This document shows, in pieces, positions 44,521-55,311 of a stretch of DNA of 64,000 bases. Source of the DNA: Ascaphus truei (lineage: Eukaryota > Chordata > Amphibia > Anura > Ascaphidae); contig WSYH01000138.1 in NCBI GenBank assembly GCA_036426205.1, positions 1-64,000 on the forward strand, given 5' to 3'. Numbering within the stretch: the first letter of the stretch is position 1; each line of letters opens with the position of its first letter. The notes beneath the pieces are model-generated. The model worked only from the letters and a program-made list of their open reading frames with translations, was not told the origin of the DNA and searched no databases. A program made the position numbers and the translations under genes.

Positions 44521-45043
44521 TGTGACAAACGGCTTACTCCTGGGGCTCCGCCATCTGTCCAAGACTGTTAGAACACGGTCTTTTAGGGTAGGTTAAATGA
44601 CGAGGCGTAATGTGCTGTTCCTTTAAACAGGCTACTGCCTGGTTTATTCAGTCCCAGGCACTGAGACTGCCACATGGAATACAAAATAATACATAAGTAA
44701 ACGAAACCCTGCTCACCTGAGCAATAACTTAACTAAGGTTTTTCCCTGACTGGGATTGGAGCGGCGTATCCACTTCCAACAACAAAATAAGGAACTTTTC
44801 AGATTTAGAAAAAAGGAACAGAATGATTTAACCTGTTTGGGGAGACGCGTTTCCCCTCTCTGCTTCCAGCAGCCTTTCTGCCTCCAGGCTCTTGGGGAGA
44901 GGGAAGAGGAACCAGGAAATCAGCCTTAAATACCTAATTTCTAACTAGCAGGACAGGTGACAGAAATCAGGCAGCAGACAAACTCTGGTCTGGATCCCTC
45001 ATCCCTCAGTTCCAGCACTTGCCAAACTGTGGGATGGAGTGCA
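44521..45043. repeat. Copy of the second LTR family, truncated
   Basis: It begins TGTGACAAACGGCTTACTCC. From about 44780 to 45040 it is homologous, in the same orientation, to 29459-29715 (AATGATTTAACCTGTTTGG, CTCTGCTTCCAGCAGCCTT, CAAACTCTGGTCTGGATCCC). The terminal part ending TGTCACA in the other copy is missing here. Confidence 0.55.
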
Positions 45044-45728
45044 ATGATACTTTGCAGAGAGCGACATAGATGCACAAACATCACAAGCACAAACTGGACG
45101 TATGTAAAATGTATATAGAAATAAAACCAATGTTATAATCCTAATTGAACCCAAACAAATGGTTATATACACAACCTGAAAAAAATGAATTCATTAATTA
45201 ACTAGGCAGTCTTCACAACCCCCATGATGTATACCCATATGGAATAGAATGATTTTTACTTGTGGCATATTTGCATTCCTTGTGTTTCTGTTCTCCCTCC
45301 CTGCCCATCCTGTGTTTTCCCTTTCCTTGTTGTTAGTGTTTGTTTGTTAGTTCATTGTTGTTTGTTATCTCTTGTGATTTACTCATACACAGCCATAGGT
45401 GTTTCTAATTTTGGACCCACCTCTCCCATATGCCCTTTCCCACCCCACCCACCCCCCCCCCCCCACTCTCTTATTCACCCCTTCCTTCTCCTCCCCCCTT
45501 CCACTCCCCCATTCTCCATCTTTCCGCCCCACTAGGGGTGTCCCATTGGTTCTTATTAATATAAATTATATCATTTTATTTATCAATGTCATACGTGTAT
45601 ATAATCTGATTAGCGCTGTATTATCTTTTCTATATATATATATATCTACAAAAAAAGAGTCAAAGAGTCCGTAGCTGACACTCAGAATAGTTGCATAAAG
45701 TCAAGGTGCTAGTCCCATATAAATAATG
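45044..45728. other. Intergenic, pyrimidine-rich stretch
   Basis: A C/T-rich block lies at 45420-45535 with a C-run near 45455. No gene was recognised. Confidence 0.4.
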
Positions 45729-45890
45729 TAAGCAATATTACCTTTCTTGCGACAGGTAAGAAAGGTTCCGTTCCGGGACCGAAACGTCGGATTGGGCGTC
45801 TCATTTTTGCTACATGCCGGAATACATTGATTTTGGATTATTCTACTGGAGTGCTGTCTTTACTTACCTGTCGCAAGAAAGGTAATATTG

Positions 45891-45894
<4 letters not shown>
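45729..45894. repeat. Inverted repeat flanking a hammerhead-like motif
   Basis: TAAGCAATATTACC...CAGGTAAG (45729-45760) is repeated perfectly inverted at 45863-45894, 32 bp each. Between them lies AAGAAAGGTTCC...GGGACCGAAACGTCGG: a 6-bp stem II with one G-U, a GAAA box and a GTC triplet, resembling the motif at 10175. The core CUGANGA is not kept. This is probably a small PLE-derived inverted pair. Confidence 0.5.
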
Positions 45895-45938
<44 letters not shown>

Positions 45939-46045
45939 CATATATATATATTTATATATATATGTATATATATATATAGATAGAGAGATAGATAGAGAGA
46001 TAGAGAGATAGATAGAGAGATAGAGAGATATAGAGATAGATAATA
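45895..46045. repeat. AT and GATA-type microsatellite
   Basis: A (TA)n run at 45895-45975 is followed by GATAGAGA-type units to about 46045. Frames through it encode Tyr-Ile low complexity only. Confidence 0.95.
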
Positions 46046-46114
46046 ATGTGGAGGCAGCAATGATGTAATAAAATAAAACTTGCCTGGGTGCATTAGAATG
46101 AACAAGTCATAATC

Positions 46115-46292
46115 ATAGTGTTGTTGGCTTAGTATACACAGGATTTTTTGAAAAAACAAAGTGATTTATTTAGTACATCAGCATTTCAGTCCTATTACAT
46201 GATCTTTCTCAAGATAGAAACGTTGATGTACTAAATAAATCACTTACATTTTTTCTAAAGTTCCTGTGAGTGCTTAGCCAACACCACTACAT
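46115..46292. repeat. Inverted repeat of about 75 bp with GAAAC motif
   Basis: AAGTGATTTATTTAGTACAT continuing to TTTC (about 46160-46188) faces GAAACGTTGATGTACTAAAT continuing to CACTT (about 46216-46244). Similarity extends outward to GTTGGCTTAG (46123) and its inverted partner CTTAGCCAAC (46276). The layout resembles the PLE inverted pairs on a small scale. Confidence 0.5.
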
Positions 46293-47160
46293 ATATTATG
46301 GATGTGCAGTTGCTCATCACACTCTCAAAAATTCACAAATATGAAATTTGGGTTTTCAGGTCGGATCGGTAAGGTGAATTTTTGTATAAAGTTTGAGCAC
46401 AATTGATTTAGTCATTTTTGAGTTACAGGGGAGACAAAACTAAGGTGTTAAACGTTTGTAGCCTATTGTTTAAAATGGGAAGTTTTGTTCCCTGTAACTC
46501 AAGAAGGAAAGAATGGATTTGTGTGAAATTTGGCTTGAAGTTAGTTGCTTAGGGGTAGAAGTGCCTTTGAGTGGTTGCTTTTTAAAAGGATAAAGTGTTT
46601 TGGAGAAATGTAAGGTTAAAAGATAAAAAAAAAAAAGTCCTAGGCTGTGTCATCAACTCCAGACATGTGGAGGAATCTGAAGTTTCCATACTCACATCTT
46701 GTTATGGTCACGTACGTCGTGGTCTACTGTTCAGGAGACAGACCGCTAGGCAGAGGTGGAGAGTAGAGACCAACCCGTACCTGGGATACAAATCCTGAAG
46801 AGTAGAATAGTGAGGTCCAGGTCCAAGATCAGGGCAGGAGGAGGCATGATAATCATGGTCACTGTTCCGGGGTCAGAGCTGGAGAAGGCAGAATAGTAGG
46901 GGTCACAGTTCCGAGGTCAGGGCTGGAGGAGGCAGATTCATCAAGACTAGGTAGTCCAGCAACAGGCAAGGAACAAGGCAGTCAGGACACGGCTTCCAGC
47001 AGGAGTCAAGATAAACAAAACCTTGCACAGGCAAGGAAGAGAGGGGAATGAAGCCTTATAAAGGGAGCAGGCAGGTGGAGGCAATTGATCCAGGATGAGG
47101 CTGATTTTCAGCCTCGGCAGCCATGTTGGTAGAGGCAGACGTCCTGTCCTCGTGGCCATG
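46293..47160. other. Non-coding; GA-rich stretch with short repeats
   Basis: From 46695 to 47160 the sequence is purine-rich with repeated GGTCA-TTCCG-GGTCAG-GCTGGAG-AGGCAG units of about 45-60 bp. It may be part of an old retroelement, but no domain or terminal repeat supports this. Confidence 0.3.
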
Positions 47161-47399
47161 TTGGGAGCTTTATATATATATATCTCTATATCACTATATA
47201 TATATATACATATATATCTATCTATATCTATCTCGTCTCATATACTCATCCTATCATATCTCGGACAGAAGCAAACGACAAGGAAAAGATTTACACTAAA
47301 CAAACCCTGGAAAGAAAAGCAAAGGTGGAAGCAAATCTCAAGTCATAATATATATATATATATATATATATTTCTACATATTATATATATGTATATATA

Positions 47400-47552
47400 C
47401 AGTTGTTGACAAATCACCAAAAATCTACTCACCCACTCAAAAATATCTACTCGCCACCTAGTACCAAACGTGTGCTGCTTGGGCCATAGGAGCTCGCCAC
47501 GATGTTAAATCCACTCGCCCGGGGCGCAAATGTATAGTTTTGTCGAACACTG
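47400..47552. mobile_element. Short TA-flanked MITE, copy A
   Basis: Ends CAGTTGTTGACAAATCACC and TTTTGTCGAACACTG, flanked by TA on both sides. The interior has repeated AATCTACTCGCCAC motifs and CACTCGCCCGGGGCG. TA flanks and CAGTG-type ends suggest a Tc1/mariner-related MITE. Copies B and C are at 48119-48274 and 49382-49537. Confidence 0.75.
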
Positions 47553-47718
47553 TATATATATATATATCTTCACCCGGCAATTTCAGACTACATATCCTCC
47601 CGGACCTGATAATCGATGGATCAGTTCACACTGCACATCCTCTGCTCCTCATCAAACCCTTGCTCTGCTCACTCTGTACTGTACATCAGCAGTTGGCTCC
47701 TGATAGCGAGAGACAGTT

Positions 47719-48074
47719 ATATAGTTATATAGTAGATGAGGTTGAAAAAAGACATACGTCCATCTAGTTCAACTATGCTAAATTTAGACAACAGATACTT
47801 TATCCTATATTTGTACTTACAGTATGTTTATTCAGAGGAAGGCAAACAAACAAAATATCATCTAATGATATCTCATAAGAGGAAAAATAAATTCCTCTTT
47901 GACTCCAAATATTGGAGATTGCAGATTACTTCCCTGGATCAACATTCTTCCCATGTTTGTTATTTGGTAATCCCTGTATCACCGTAACTTTCTAAAAAGA
48001 TATCCAACTTTTTTTTTTAAGTGATCTATTGTATCTGCCATCACAGTCATGGGTATTGAATTCCACATTTTTAC

Positions 48075-48077
<3 letters not shown>
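47719..48077 (-). mobile_element. CR1-type LINE 3' fragment, copy 1
   Basis: It starts with the TAGTAGATGAGGTTGAAAAA block and ends at about TGAATTCCACATTTT, where an AT microsatellite and MITE copy B interrupt it. It matches 49703-50062 closely and 4375-4750 more distantly. Confidence 0.75.
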
Positions 48078-48118
<41 letters not shown>

Positions 48119-48121
<3 letters not shown>

Positions 48122-48274
48122 TGGTTGACAAATCACCAAAAAATCTACTCGCCACACAAAAAAATCTACTCGCCACCTAGTACCAAACGTGTGCTGCTTG
48201 GGCCAATATTTACTCGCCCGGGGGTTAAATCCACTCGCCCGGGGCGAGCAAATGTATAGGTTTGTCGAACACTG
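48119..48274. mobile_element. Short TA-flanked MITE, copy B
   Basis: CAGTGGTTGACAAATCACC to TTTGTCGAACACTG, flanked by AT-repeat sequence giving TA on both sides. It interrupts the CR1 fragment of the duplicated segment. The interior differs from copies A and C in its middle (ATTTACTCGCCCGGGGGTT). Confidence 0.75.
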
Positions 48275-48311
48275 TATATATATATATATCTTCCTGAATA
48301 CCGTTTTTTTT

Positions 48312-48870
48312 TACATATGTATGTCTTTATTTATATAGCGCCATTAATGTACACAGCGCGTCACAGCAGTAAAAGACGAGACAATCATATAAATAACACA
48401 TAATACAAATAACACATACGGAGGAGAAGCGCTTCCGACATAAAAGTGACATTTAGGAAGAGCAGTCCCTGCCCCGAAGAGCTTACACTCTAATTGGTCG
48501 GAAGGACGCACAGAGACAGCAGGAGGGCGTGCTGGTAAGTGCGTCTGCAGGGGGCCACGCTTTATGTATCGTGTGTATAGTATCAGCCACGGAGCTACTC
48601 GTATGCTTCGTTAAGCAGGTGTGTTTTGAGGTGGGTCTTAAAGGGGGAGAGAGAGGGGGCTGGTCGGGTGTTGAGGGGAAGGGCGTTCCAGAGGTCATCC
48701 CGATCGGTAGGACCCTGCCGAGACGGTCGATGTTGCAGTGATAACATGGAAGCCCCCTGAATAGGCCCCCGCAGACTTTCATCGGCACAGGCGGCTGTGA
48801 TATCAAACCCTTGCACCTGCAATCTCATTGATGAGCAAACAGGCAGCGCGGGGTTAATCCGTCCCACCGG
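48312..48870 (-). mobile_element. L2-type LINE 3' end
   Basis: The minus strand 48867-48595 encodes DLWNALPLNTRPAPSLSPF, then KTHLKTHLLNEAYE and a stop, the classic C-terminal signature of L2/CR1-clade ORF2 proteins. A 3' UTR follows, containing TCTTCGGGGCAGGGAC (minus strand, near 48470), and the tail is at 48312-48340 (TATATAAATAAAGACATAC-type). It is 5'-truncated. Sister pieces lie at 2388 and 34566. Confidence 0.8.
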
Positions 48871-49381
48871 CGGTCGCTTGCGTGCGCGGTGTCGTGAGGT
48901 CGTTTCATGCTCTGTGCGGTGCGGCCATCAATATATAAAATCGATGCGCACCGCGTGTGCAAACTCCTGGCTTTGTGGTACCGGCGGAGGCGACACGCGC
49001 AGCTGGTCACCGCCCATACGAGGTGCCTGGAGCAGAGTACAAAGGAGATTGCATGTGCTCCAAGGGAACAGAGATACTCGGCATCATTATACAGTGCTGG
49101 TTAACTGAAGCCCTCCTGCAATCTGCATCATTTTATCACTGTCAGCATAATGTGAGTGTGGGAGGCTGATCTGTGAGGGTCTGACTGCCAGTGCCACATC
49201 CGGTAACACACACACACAACAACAATAATAACCCCCCTCCCCAATACACATACTAACCCCCCAATACACATAACCCACCTCCCCCAATAACACCCACGCA
49301 CACACCCACCTCTCCCATAAGACATGCAAATGAGCATACAGTTATATTTCCATTTGCTATATGTATATATATGTATATATA
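48871..49381. other. Non-coding, C/A-rich stretch
   Basis: No gene was recognised. A CA/C-rich low-complexity section lies at 49205-49310 (AATACACATA-CCCCC repeats). Confidence 0.4.
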
Positions 49382-49537
49382 CAGTGGTTGACAAATCACC
49401 AAAAAATCTACTCACCACTCAAAAAAATCTACTCGCCACCTAGTACCAAACGTGTGCTGCTTGGGCCAATAGGAGCTCGCCACGATGTTAAATCCACTCG
49501 CCCGGGGCGAGCAAATGTATAGGTTTGTCGAACACTG
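49382..49537. mobile_element. Short TA-flanked MITE, copy C
   Basis: CAGTGGTTGACAAATCACC to TTTGTCGAACACTG with TA flanks. It is nearly identical to copy A and lies at the same position within the duplicated segment. Confidence 0.75.
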
Positions 49538-49702
49538 TATATATATATATATATCTTCACCCGGCAATTTCAGACTACATATCCTCCCGGACCTGATAAT
49601 CGATGGATCAGTTCACACTGCACATCCTCTGCTCCTCACTCAAACCCTTGCTCTGCTCACTCTGTACTGTACATCAGCAGTTGGCTCCTGATAGCGAGAG
49701 AC

Positions 49703-50098
49703 AGTTATATAGTTATATAGTAGATGAGGTTGAAAAAAGACATACGTCCATCTAGTTCAACCTATGCTAAATTTAGACAACAGATACTTTATCCTATATT
49801 TGTACTTACAGTATGTTTATTCAGAGGAAGGCAAACAAAAAAATATCATCTAATGATATCTCATAAGAGGAAAAATAAATTCCTCTTTGACTCCAAATAT
49901 TGGAGATTGCAGATTACTCCCTGGATCAACATTCTTCCCATGTTTGTTTATTTGGTATATCCCTGTATACCGTAACTTTCTAAAAAGATATCCAACCTTT
50001 TTTTTTTAAGTGATCTATTGTATCTGCCATCACAGTCATGGGTATTGAATTCCACATTTTACCTGCCCTTACTGTAAAGAACCCTTTCCTTTGTTGCT
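49703..50098 (-). mobile_element. CR1-type LINE 3' fragment, copy 2
   Basis: It matches copy 1 at 47719-48077 and continues to CTGTAAAGAACCCTTTCCTT at about 50072-50091, showing where copy 1 was interrupted. Confidence 0.75.
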
Positions 50099-50433
50099 GT
50101 GTATGCACACACAAACACACTGTATACACACACACACACACACACTCTATAGAAACACAAAATGTATATACACACACACTGTACATAGCGAGTGAGTGGT
50201 ATATTATGGATGTGCAATCATGCATCTATAGTTAAGGTTTGAACAAGACTTCCATTATAACCTCCCTTTTACAGGTGCTCATAACGTAACTCTCTCAGAA
50301 ATTCTTTAATCAGTCTGAAATGTTGGATTGGAATTTTTGAGCAAAGTTTGAGAACAATCGTTTGAATACGTTTGAACAATTTCATAGTGAAATATATTAA
50401 TGAATCCGTGTGATCAATTGCTATATATGGTCC

Positions 50434-51312
50434 CGTAGGAGCTGTGCGCAGAGGGTCACATACTGTAGACGTTTAGGTGATAATAAACATAGGCTTTATT
50501 AGACCTCGGACATAGTGCACACGACCGCGTGCACAATAGAGCTCAAATATGTGCACGTGCCTGTCGCCTGAGCGATCTGTGGCCTCCGTTGACACGCGTG
50601 ACGAGTGGTTTGGCCATGACGTCACATCCGAGGTTCGCCCTCATTGGTTCAAAAGTCTCACGTGACGCAGCCGTCGCGTATAAAATCAAATAGATGTCTA
50701 CTCAAAATCTAGCCGCGCCATCGCTCTTCTGTGCACGTTGCATTTCGCGCAGGATGGCCGGACTGGGGCACGTAATTAATTTGTTCGTGCCGCGTACACT
50801 ATGGCCAAGGCCTTAGCCAACATTTTAAAACAGAAAATATCTTTATATCAGTAAAACAAAACTAGAGCACGAAATAATAACCAGTCCAACCCCATGTACA
50901 TTAGGGACTGTCTAACGTTCAGCAGTTCCTATCTTGCGGCTGGAAGGCGAGGCCACTTACCAACCTTTTTCGACATAAGTCCAAAGGAGAGGTACCTGTA
51001 GGAAGGATGCTCACCACGTTAGTCCAGGGTCTGGGTGGTGTCTGTGGAGGTTCCTTCTGGCGGGTTTCAGGGACCAGTATTGCCTGGAACAGAGTCTCTC
51101 TTCCCCTGCGATCTCTCTGGCAGCACAGACTCTCTCTCTCTGTTCTCGGGTTCCGTGTAGTGAGTCTCTGTGGGTTTTTATACCCCTAACGAGTCGGTTG
51201 AGGAGATTAATCCAGATAGCCTGCGTTGGGATTAACCTCCTCAGTGCTGTGTCAGTCTGTGTGGCCAGGACTCCCCTGTCTCACTATGCAACATGGATTC
51301 CACTCTGTTACA
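50434..51312 (-). repeat. Solo LTR, family B, carrying a MITE
   Basis: On the minus strand it starts TGTAACAGAGTGG (51312) and ends CAGCTCCTACG (50434), with a 5-bp TSD GGTCC at 50429-50433 and 51313-51317. Without the 311-bp MITE and its 3-bp TSD the LTR is about 565 bp, close to the 537-bp relative at 63296-63832. Shared blocks include TTCCAGG/TTTCAGGGACC and the AATAAAGCC poly(A) region followed by CTCTGC-C-GCTCCTAC. TG...CA-type ends and a 5-bp TSD fit a gypsy or retrovirus-like LTR. Confidence 0.8.
50502..50812. mobile_element. Harbinger-type MITE inside the solo LTR
   Basis: Ends GACCTCGGACATAGTG and CACTATGGCCAAGGCC with TTA at 50499-50501 and 50813-50815. The CpG-rich interior contains GACGTCAC and CGCCCTCATTGGTTC...TCACGTGACG, shared with 5073-5473. 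It is inserted at the TAA of the LTR's AATAAA region on the opposite strand. Confidence 0.85.
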
Positions 51313-51317
51313 GGTCC

Positions 51318-52150
51318 ATAGGATAAAAAACATAGAAATTACACTGGAAAAACTTTGTTAAAGTGTAGTTATGGTTTGTAAGCAAACTCTTCAAAAGTCT
51401 GGAAATTGCAAAGTTAAGGAGACACACAACCTTAACTCCTCCCCATGCTTTGCTGTTGTCATCATACATGACATCACAGAAGAGGAGTTTTTAGAGTGAC
51501 GCTCAATATTCGTGTGTACATATAAGCATCTTGATAGTTGAAGAAATAATCCAAAAATGGGAACACTGTATAAAATCCATAGGCTCACATATATATCATA
51601 ATCATATAAAGGGGGGGGGGGGGAAATAAAGACCTAGCGGTCAGTCTGCATGACTACCGCAGAAATGGTCAACAATGCACACCCCTCTTAAGGCATAAAC
51701 ATCCCCATTAGGGGTCAAAGGTAATAAGATAAAGGCTATTGCCCGTTACCTGCCCTGGGGGTATCCTGAAGTCCAGAGCGCCAATACAGGATAGTAGTTC
51801 ATCTGCGTGCAATCCTGGAGTGTAGAAGCAATAGTAGTAGAGTAGAGCAAAGGTGCACTGCAACTGGAGAGAGTCTTTGAAAAAATAAATGTCACGCGCA
51901 AACTCCAAAATAAAATAGAGGGTATTTAATGAATGGACTCACAAGGAGCTGAACATGACAAACACATACGCGCATACATGACATCACAAATGACATCACA
52001 TATGACATCACAAATGATACCATCATATCAGTGAATGTGGGGTGGACAAAGGTGATTATAGAATTGGTGAAGTTGACATCACATATGCGAGGATGTGGGT
52101 AGCACACTAAAGACTGTAGCACCGTGGGCAATTTCCACTATGACCAGCAC
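51318..52150. other. Non-coding, short ATGACATCAC repeats
   Basis: At 51976-52018 ATGACATCACAAATGACATC-type units repeat about four times. A G-run lies at 51610-51624. No gene was recognised. Confidence 0.45.
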
Positions 52151-52189
52151 TGAAAACCATTCATTCCTCCAAAGCTATAATCACAACCA

Positions 52190-52580
52190 AGCATGAAAGA
52201 GCAGTGTGGATGGGGGGTTATTGAGAAGCCTGATACTTGTGGGATCCGGAGAGTGGGTAGAGAAAGGGATCAGAGAGGACTGATACTTGTGGGGGGGTGG
52301 AGGGAAAATGGTCCCCGGATACTTGGGGAGGCAAGGGGAAAAACGAGATTACAGAAGCCTGATGCATCTTTGGGGGTGGTGAGAGACACCGGAGAAGCAT
52401 AACGTAAGGAAGAGAAAGGGATTGGACAAGCCGCATGCTTCTGGTTGGCGGGTGGAGGAAGGCACTTGAGAAACCTAAGGTGTGATGCCTGGGGAGGTGG
52501 GGAAGAAGGTTCTAGAACATCTTGATGAGTGGGCTGGGGGAGAAATGGACTGGAGAAGGCTGCTTCTTTGGGGCTGCATT
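52190..52580. repeat. Degenerate minisatellite, about 40-bp units
   Basis: Units of the form GAGAAGCCTGATACTTGTGG followed by G-rich TGGAGGGAAAATG recur about nine times with much variation. Open frames on both strands arise from this biased composition. Confidence 0.65.
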
Positions 52581-52711
52581 CCACATTGTCTGATGTGATG
52601 GGATCATATCATATATGATGTCATTGGTGACGTCCTGTATGATGACATCAGCAAAGCATGGGAGGAGGGAGTTGAGGTTGCATATCACCTTACATTTGAC
52701 ATTTATATAAA

Positions 52712-52713
<2 letters not shown>

Positions 52714-52782
<69 letters not shown>
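52714..52782. repeat. (GT)n microsatellite
   Basis: About 34 uninterrupted GT units. Confidence 0.98.
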
Positions 52783-52785
<3 letters not shown>

Positions 52786-52967
52786 AATGCATTGCCTTTG
52801 CTTACTCTTCTCCACTACTTTCTCTTCAAAATAATTATTTTGCTACAGTGTGTATCTTCAAAAATAATGCCACATCTTTCTTTTCTCGGAAACATGCCCT
52901 AATAACTGAATCCTGAAAATCACTGCAGTCGTATCTGTGAAGTCCCTACAGTATATTTAATCCTTCC

Positions 52968-53678
52968 AGTAGAGAAGAGCAAAGCTGCCGAGTTTCGATC
53001 AAAACTTTCGAAAATTTTTAAAGAACCCTCGAAAAGTTACATTGAACTTTAGCGCCAACAGGTCTAGCGAAATGGTCCAATTTGTTAACAATTCGCTACT
53101 TTGCTTTTTAAAAATGGTGATATACAATAGAGGCAACTCTTATTCGAACAAAAACCAGTGGCAATTCCCCAAAAAACCCAGGAAACACCCAGGTACATTC
53201 TGAATACATGCCTTAAACTTTCCTTAAACTAGCCCCAGCATTTCTGCATTGATTAATGGCCTATCAGATTAACAGCGGGGGTCCCTGGCAGTCCCATTCA
53301 AACTGAATTGGACTGCCAGGGATCCCTGCTGTGTTAATCCTATGGGTTGTTAGTCAATGCAGAAATGCCTTAAACGTGCCTCAAACTAGCCCAGAACATA
53401 ACCAAGCAAATACCCAGCACATACCCAGAATGTAACCCGGCTAGTTTACGGCAAATGTTAGAATAAACGTTGCCTCTACTGTAACTGCCCTCTAACTTCT
53501 TCATTGTGTTTTTTTTTTATCGAATATCGAAAGTAAGCGAAATTAATCGAATATGCAATGACCGTTGACTTTTAGCATCAGGTGAACATTTGGATCAAAG
53601 CAAACTTTTTCGCTGAACCAAAAAGTGTGAAATTCGCAAAGTTCGCCAACGCATGTGAAATGTTCGCACATCTCTACT
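52968..53678. mobile_element. DNA-transposon-like element hosting a MITE
   Basis: Ends AGTAGAGAAGAGCAAAG and, inverted, AGTAGAGATGTGCGAAC (right end at 53655-53678) form a short imperfect TIR. The interior has AT-rich TTCG/CGAA-containing sequence on both sides of the foldback MITE at 53125-53481. No TSD could be fixed and no transposase is visible. Confidence 0.45.
53125..53481. mobile_element. Foldback MITE with TA TSD, second copy
   Basis: CAATAGAGGCAAC and GTTGCCTCTACTG ends with TA at 53123-53124 and 53482-53483; 357 bp. Compared with 34992-35347 it is inverted and highly similar throughout, including the GACTGCCAGG hairpin at the centre. Confidence 0.8.
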
Positions 53679-53689
53679 CTGCAGTAAGT

Positions 53690-54400
53690 ACTATCAGCAA
53701 AGAGATGAGTCATCTCTCAGCTCAGCACTTACAATTACGAGCACTCCAGCAAAAATAAGACGGAAGACAGACAGCAACAGGCCAGACATAAAGGAGAGTG
53801 CATTATTCCTGCAAATTGCTGTAATTTCCTCCAAACACAGCTTTGCCCTGTAACTTCAAAGCGCGAAACAAACGACAAGCAACAAGATGGCACTAAACAG
53901 CTGCAAAATAATGAAGACGAAACGGCTCCTAACGCTTCCTAATTGCCCGGCAGATCAAACAGCAAATATAGAGCTGAAATGGACATCTTGTGTCGTGATA
54001 GGAGGACAGGGAGAAAGAGAGAAGGGTGGAAGAGTCACAGAGAGAAGTGGGCGTCATGGTTAGAGGACACTTATGGGGTTTTAGGAGCTCTCAGCAGATT
54101 ATATATAAATATATATATATATATATTTGTGTCTGTAGCTATGTATGTGTTTGTATTTTGTGTGCGTATATGTGTGTGTGTATACAGTATATATGTATAT
54201 ACAGAATAGGTAGCGCTGATAATTTTTGTGTAGATAGATATACAAAAAATACATATATACATACATACTAAGAGTAAGTCCAAAGTTCCATTATTTATAC
54301 CGTGCAATCACATTCAGCACCATAGTAAACGGATAGCAAAATATTAGGAATGATACTTTTTATTTTATGCTGCTTCAATGTACACAGCATTGTGTATAAC
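53690..54400. other. Non-coding with AT/GT-rich section
   Basis: A (TA)/(TG) low-complexity section runs 54100-54260. No gene was recognised. Confidence 0.4.
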
Positions 54401-54439
54401 ATTAACACAGCTCTAAAGAAGTCATAACCTATTTTTATA

Positions 54440-54560
54440 TGACCAAGGGGAGGTTAGGTGATTTACCCAAGGTCACAAGAAGATGACAATGGGATTTGAA
54501 CCAAGTTACCCCCACCACACAGTACTCCCAGAAACAATACCACCAGCCCACACAAACACC
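54440..54560 (-). mobile_element. MIR-like tRNA-derived SINE
   Basis: The plus strand reads GAGGTTAGGTGATTTACCCA, AGGTCACAAG and then GGGATTTGAACCAAG. This is the reverse complement of the core and tRNA-derived head of MIR-type SINEs. On the minus strand GGTTCAAATCC is a good pol III B box. It is a truncated, ancient copy. Confidence 0.7.
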
Positions 54561-54759
54561 CATCTAATGCCATGTCCCTATTACTATGGACAAACTGCTA
54601 CACACACCTGGTATTAGCATTACTCACTAATCCAGATTCTCCTGTGGCGGACGCTGCAGTGACAAGAGCCGACCCACAATGGGGCCAGGGGCCCGCTGCG
54701 AGGGGGGGCTGCTGTGCTGTGCCGACAGAAACGTCTGCTCTCAATTAAATTGAGATCAG

Positions 54760-54955
54760 GAATCGCGATGGAGCGCTAGGCCATACCAATGAGGGCGAAC
54801 CTGCCGGGTAATGTCACGGCCGCGCACCAGTCACTCCCCCTTCATACTCCCCTGCTGTCTTTCCCCCTGCAGCTCTCTGCAGATCGGGGAATTCGGCTGC
54901 ACGCGCCGCCAGCCTTGCAGGCGCGTGTGCAGCGCAGGCAGCGGGGCCTTGGCTA
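54760..54955. mobile_element. Degraded Harbinger-type MITE remnant
   Basis: ACCAATGAGGGCGAAC (about 54784) is the inverted form of the CGCCCTCATTGG interior motif of the MITE family. GGGGCCTTGGCTAAGG at about 54943-54957 resembles its terminus. The surrounding 200 bp is CpG-rich. Ends and TSD are not defined. Confidence 0.35.
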
Positions 54956-55311
54956 AGGAAGGTATGTGGCGTTGATAAGTCATAATCCCTTCTATGCTAG
55001 AGGGGCTTGCAACATGCTGCTTTTTTCTACCTTGAAATTATATATTTTTGGCCTGGAAAGCTGCAAAAAGGACGCTTAAAGTTGGAGCTCCTCAACAAGG
55101 GATAACAAATCCAATAAGATCCTAATACCTTTAAAGCTAAAAACCCAAACAAATAGCGATTCCTTACAGACTTGCTGCAGCTACACATCAATATAATTTT
55201 TATAAAAAGCAGTCCAATATTAGAGGAGCAGGAGCCTGGTACGCCAGAGGCCTGCCAATCTCCGCCATAGCAGGTGTGCAGCCTACCCAACCAGCCACTA
55301 TAGGATCCTAC

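Noticed and set aside
51007..51189. ORF within 51.0-51.2 kb as a gene fragment
   Set aside because: It falls inside a solo LTR defined by the GGTCC duplication and homology to 63296-63832.
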